A stretch of DNA of 64,000 nt from CAVQWT01 sp963717705. GTDB lineage: Bacteria; Pseudomonadota; Gammaproteobacteria; Burkholderiales; Casimicrobiaceae. Shown here one piece after another: positions 61,596 through 64,000 of this stretch. The stretch is from contig CAVQWT010000005.1 of the NCBI GenBank assembly GCA_963717705.1, positions 837,361-901,360 on the forward strand, given 5' to 3'. The first letter of the stretch is position 1. Every line of letters begins with the position of its first letter. Below the pieces are notes generated by a model. It was not told where the DNA came from. It saw nothing but the letters and a program-made list of their open reading frames with translations, and ran no database searches. The position numbers and the translations under genes are program-made.

Positions 61596-63278
61596 ATGGC
61601 GGCTTGCCCGGACCTGCCGTGGCTCCGCCGCATCGTCGGCGTGGCGCTCTGCTGGCTCGCCCCCGCCTGGGGCGCGTCGTTCGATCCTGCGCTCGACGCG
61701 CGCATCGCTGCTCTCGTGGCAGCCGGCGCTACGCCGAGTCCGGCGCCGCTCGCACGTCGAGTCGATCGCGCCTGGCTGGAGCGCGTCTATTCGTCCGCGG
61801 GCGCCGGCCCCGTCTGGTTCACCGTCGATGGTCCGCGCCCTGCCGTCGCCGGAGCGCTGCGCGAGCTGCGGGCTGCCGCCGACCGCGGCCTGGCTCCCGA
61901 GGACTACGACGTCGAAGCGCTGGAACGCCAGGTCGAAGCGGCGAAGGGGACGGCTTCCGACCCGGATGCGCTGGCCCGTGCCGACGTCGCCCTGAGCGCG
62001 GTCGCACTGCAGTTCCTCGCCGACCTTCGCTTCGGCCGCGCGCCGCCGCAGCGGGTCGAACCCCACTACCGCGCGCCGGAGAAGGACGCGGCGTTCGTGG
62101 CCGAGCTGCGCGACGCGGTGGCGCGCGACCGCGTTGCCGCATTGATTGCCGCGGCCGAACCGCGATTCCCTCAATACGCGCGACTGAAGAGGGTGCTGCT
62201 CGAATACCGGCTGCTCGCCAGGCAGCCGGCATCGATCCTGCCACCGCTCGCATCGCCGCGCAGCAAGGTCGTCACCGGTGACGCCTACGCCGGCACTGCC
62301 GCCTTGCACGCGCAGCTTGTGCGGCTGGGCGATCTCGCGGCGGACTCGGCCGGCCCGGCCGACGGCCGGTTGTGGGAGACGCTGGCCGACGGGCTGCGGC
62401 GGTTCCAGGAGCGGCACGGCCTGCAGCCGGACGGCATCCTCGGACACGAAACGCTCGCCGCGCTGAACGAGCCGATCGCGGCGCGTGTCGGCCAGATCGT
62501 TCTGTCACTGGAGCGCATGCGCTGGCTGCCCGACCTTGCCGCCGGCCCGCTGATCGCCATCAACATCCCGTCGTTCCGGCTTTGGGCGTTCACCGCCACG
62601 CCGGAAGGTCGCGACGCGGCGCTGTCGATGCCGGTCGTCGTCGGCAGGGCGATGCGCACCGAGACCCCCGTCTTCATCGGTGAGATGCGCTACGTCGAGT
62701 TCAGCCCGTATTGGAACGTGCCGCCGAACATCCTGCGCAACGAGCTGCTGCCCCGGCTTGCCACGGATCCATCCTATCTCGACCGGGAGAACATGGAGAT
62801 CGTGAGCGTGCGCGGCGACGGGTCGGCGCACGCGGCGGACGTCGATGCAGCCATCTCCGCCCTGCGGTCAGGCGAGGCGCGACTGCGCCAGCGTCCGGGC
62901 ACGAAAAACGCGCTGGGCGGCGTCAAGTTCGTCCTGCCCAACACCATGGACGTCTACCTGCACGCGACGCCGGAGCGTCAGCTGTTCGACCGCGCCCGGC
63001 GCGACTTCAGCCACGGCTGCATTCGCGTGCGCGAACCGGAGGCGCTCGCCGCGTTCGTGCTCCGCGGCCGCCCCGAGTGGACTGCGGCGGCGATCGAGGC
63101 GGCGATGACTTCCGGAGTGAACCGCAGCGTCGCGCTGGCGACGCCGATTCCTGTGATCGTGTTCTATACGACGGCAGTCGTTGACGGCGAAGGCCGCCCG
63201 CATTTCCTGCGCGACGTCTACGGCCATGACCGCAAGCTGCTCGCCGCGCTGCGCGGGGCCGGCCGCTCCGTGCCGTAG
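61596..63278 (+). CDS. L,D-transpeptidase YcbB/LdtD family
   Basis: 560 residues. A hydrophobic N-terminus ends in WLAPAWGAS, a likely signal. The N-terminal scaffold domain contains PVWFTVDGPRPAVAGALREL. A peptidoglycan-binding domain follows (about 253-287, GLRRFQERHGLQPDGILGHE). The catalytic YkuD domain spans about 315-510, with INIPSFRLWAF, YVEFSPYWNVPPNILRNELL and the nucleophile motif SHGCIRVREPE near 472. It forms 3-3 crosslinks in peptidoglycan. The neighbouring convergent gene is a YcbK/MepK-type endopeptidase, the same pairing as in E. coli. Confidence 0.9.
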   Translation: MAACPDLPWLRRIVGVALCWLAPAWGASFDPALDARIAALVAAGATPSPAPLARRVDRAWLERVYSSAGAGPVWFTVDGPRPAVAGALRELRAAADRGLAPEDYDVEALERQVEAAKGTASDPDALARADVALSAVALQFLADLRFGRAPPQRVEPHYRAPEKDAAFVAELRDAVARDRVAALIAAAEPRFPQYARLKRVLLEYRLLARQPASILPPLASPRSKVVTGDAYAGTAALHAQLVRLGDLAADSAGPADGRLWETLADGLRRFQERHGLQPDGILGHETLAALNEPIAARVGQIVLSLERMRWLPDLAAGPLIAINIPSFRLWAFTATPEGRDAALSMPVVVGRAMRTETPVFIGEMRYVEFSPYWNVPPNILRNELLPRLATDPSYLDRENMEIVSVRGDGSAHAADVDAAISALRSGEARLRQRPGTKNALGGVKFVLPNTMDVYLHATPERQLFDRARRDFSHGCIRVREPEALAAFVLRGRPEWTAAAIEAAMTSGVNRSVALATPIPVIVFYTTAVVDGEGRPHFLRDVYGHDRKLLAALRGAGRSVP

Positions 63279-63307
63279 CGCATTCGCCGGCAGCGCGCGC
63301 CGCCGGC

Positions 63308-63931
63308 CTACCAGCGCCGGACCCGGCCGGTATCGAGGTGGACGAACTGCGACTGCGCGTAGAACCCGACACCGCCCGAGCGCAACGAGAGCGCCGCGTC
63401 GCGGAGGTCGGCGAGCGGCACGTCGGCGAGCCGGACGTCGATCGCGCGCCCCTCGAGATGAAGGCTGTGCGAGGCCACGCCGCCGCCGCCACGCCGCTGC
63501 AGCAGTTCGTTGGTCGCCGGCGAGCGGTAGCCGGAGATGACCTCGTACGGCGCCCGGGTGCCGGTGATCGCGGACAGCGTGTGCAGCTGATCGAGAAGCT
63601 GCGGGTCGATCGCCTTCGACTCGCCGTTGCGGAAATCGCGCAGGAACCATTCGACGCGCGCGAGCGCTTCCGTCAGGTACGCGCCGCCGGCGGCATAGGC
63701 GAGCGACAGCACCTCGCCGGTGTGTGTGTGCCGGAACGACAGCGTTCGCGCCGACGCTGGATTCGCGATCGCGCGCTTCGGCAGCGCGAGCAGGGGCGAC
63801 GCGAGCAGCGCGGCGCCCGCCGCGAGGAAGCGGCGGCGCACGGGCGCCTCGATTCCGGCCAAGTCGGACTCGTCGCGCGGAGCGGCGGCAGCCAACGTGG
63901 AACCGTCGTTCTGGATCGGGAGGATGCGCAT
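63308..63931 (-). CDS. DUF882/YcbK (MepK-type) peptidoglycan endopeptidase
   Basis: 207 residues. A twin-arginine-like N-terminus (VRRRFLAAGAALLASPLLAL, about 31-50) suggests export, possibly by Tat. The M15A-type metallopeptidase domain has FLRDFRNGESKAIDPQLLDQ, VISGYRSPATNELLQ, SHSLHLEGRAIDVRL with the zinc His/Asp, and FVHLDTGRVRRW with the last His. E. coli YcbK (MepK) cleaves crosslinks made by L,D-transpeptidases. Its position tail-to-tail with LdtD supports the same role. A TATAAT box lies about 37 bases upstream. Confidence 0.92.
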   Translation of the reverse strand: MRILPIQNDGSTLAAAAPRDESDLAGIEAPVRRRFLAAGAALLASPLLALPKRAIANPASARTLSFRHTHTGEVLSLAYAAGGAYLTEALARVEWFLRDFRNGESKAIDPQLLDQLHTLSAITGTRAPYEVISGYRSPATNELLQRRGGGGVASHSLHLEGRAIDVRLADVPLADLRDAALSLRSGGVGFYAQSQFVHLDTGRVRRW

Positions 63932-63968
63932 CGGGGAAGACGGGACGGTCGCCTGAGATGGCCGGCCA

Positions 63969-63974
63969 TTATAC
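63969..63974 (-). promoter_or_regulatory. putative -10 box TATAAT of the YcbK gene
   Basis: On the minus strand a perfect TATAAT lies about 37 bases before the ATG, in the last 70 bases of the window. The upstream -35 region extends beyond the visible sequence or is not recognisable. Confidence 0.45.
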
Positions 63975-64000
63975 GCGGGCGAATTCCGCGCCGGCAGCAG

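Overview
The window is a stretch of very G+C-rich bacterial chromosome (by eye near 70 percent, not computed). It is densely packed with short gaps and many 4-base ATGA or GTGA stop/start overlaps. Several gene families point to a betaproteobacterium, probably Burkholderiales-like: a DksA whose zinc finger keeps only one Cys, a Bug-type tripartite-tricarboxylate substrate-binding protein, DUF3025, DUF2189, a cold-shock/Excalibur fusion, PyrC and class A RNase P RNA. No phage, plasmid, IS transposase, CRISPR array, tRNA or rRNA was seen. The species cannot be named from the window.

Layout, left half. 0-4.3 kb: ruvA-ruvB-ybgC-tolQ-tolR-tolA, without tolB-pal behind it. 4.3-9.5 kb: an unknown 566-residue protein, a secreted FKBP isomerase and aminopeptidase N. 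9.5-9.64 kb: a nested direct/inverted repeat cluster that contains the pepN stop codon. 9.7-14.3 kb: two glycosyltransferases, ferredoxin-NADP reductase, a GNAT, a lipoprotein and a HAD phosphatase. 14.3-19 kb: a leftward operon with an SPFH protein carrying a C-terminal excisionase-like HTH, a secreted DUF4019 protein, a membrane-anchored zinc-ribbon protein, DUF3025, a small membrane protein and an SDR. 19.1-24.5 kb: hslV-ubiH-dsbC, a STAS protein, and dksA-sodB. 24.7-31.4 kb: pyrC, rnpB, a carotenoid-desaturase-like oxidoreductase, fabI, tandem sodC genes (one apparently lacking its metal site) and hslU, which is detached from hslV.

Layout, right half. 31.4-38.9 kb: AEC transporter, HAD hydrolase, homoserine-dehydrogenase-like enzyme, LysE exporter, thioredoxin-fold protein, DsbD and a GDT1-type cation transporter. 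39-43.4 kb: leuS-lptE-holA; leuS carries an apparent one-base insertion. 43.4-49.6 kb: rsmE, a GNAT, DUF2189, an alpha/beta hydrolase, metY and a radical SAM protein. 49.7-54 kb: a TPR/transglutaminase-like lipoprotein and an RraA/UxaA/metallo-beta-lactamase sugar-acid cluster. 54-64 kb: a large GGDEF-EAL protein behind a sigma54-like site, a cold-shock/TM/Excalibur fusion, a secreted orphan, a TIM-barrel-like protein, a Bug receptor, and the peptidoglycan pair LdtD (YcbB) and YcbK/MepK.

Most of the content is housekeeping: DNA repair, envelope integrity, disulfide and oxidative-stress handling, proteolysis, translation and peptidoglycan. The items most worth a second look are the SPFH-HTH/DUF4019/zinc-ribbon operon, the repeat cluster after pepN, the dead SodC paralogue, the 53-bp duplication that made an 18-codon ORF coupled at both ends, the two single-base frameshifts (leuS, dsbC), the split hslVU, and recurring TANAATC boxes placed so close to start codons that leaderless transcripts are expected.
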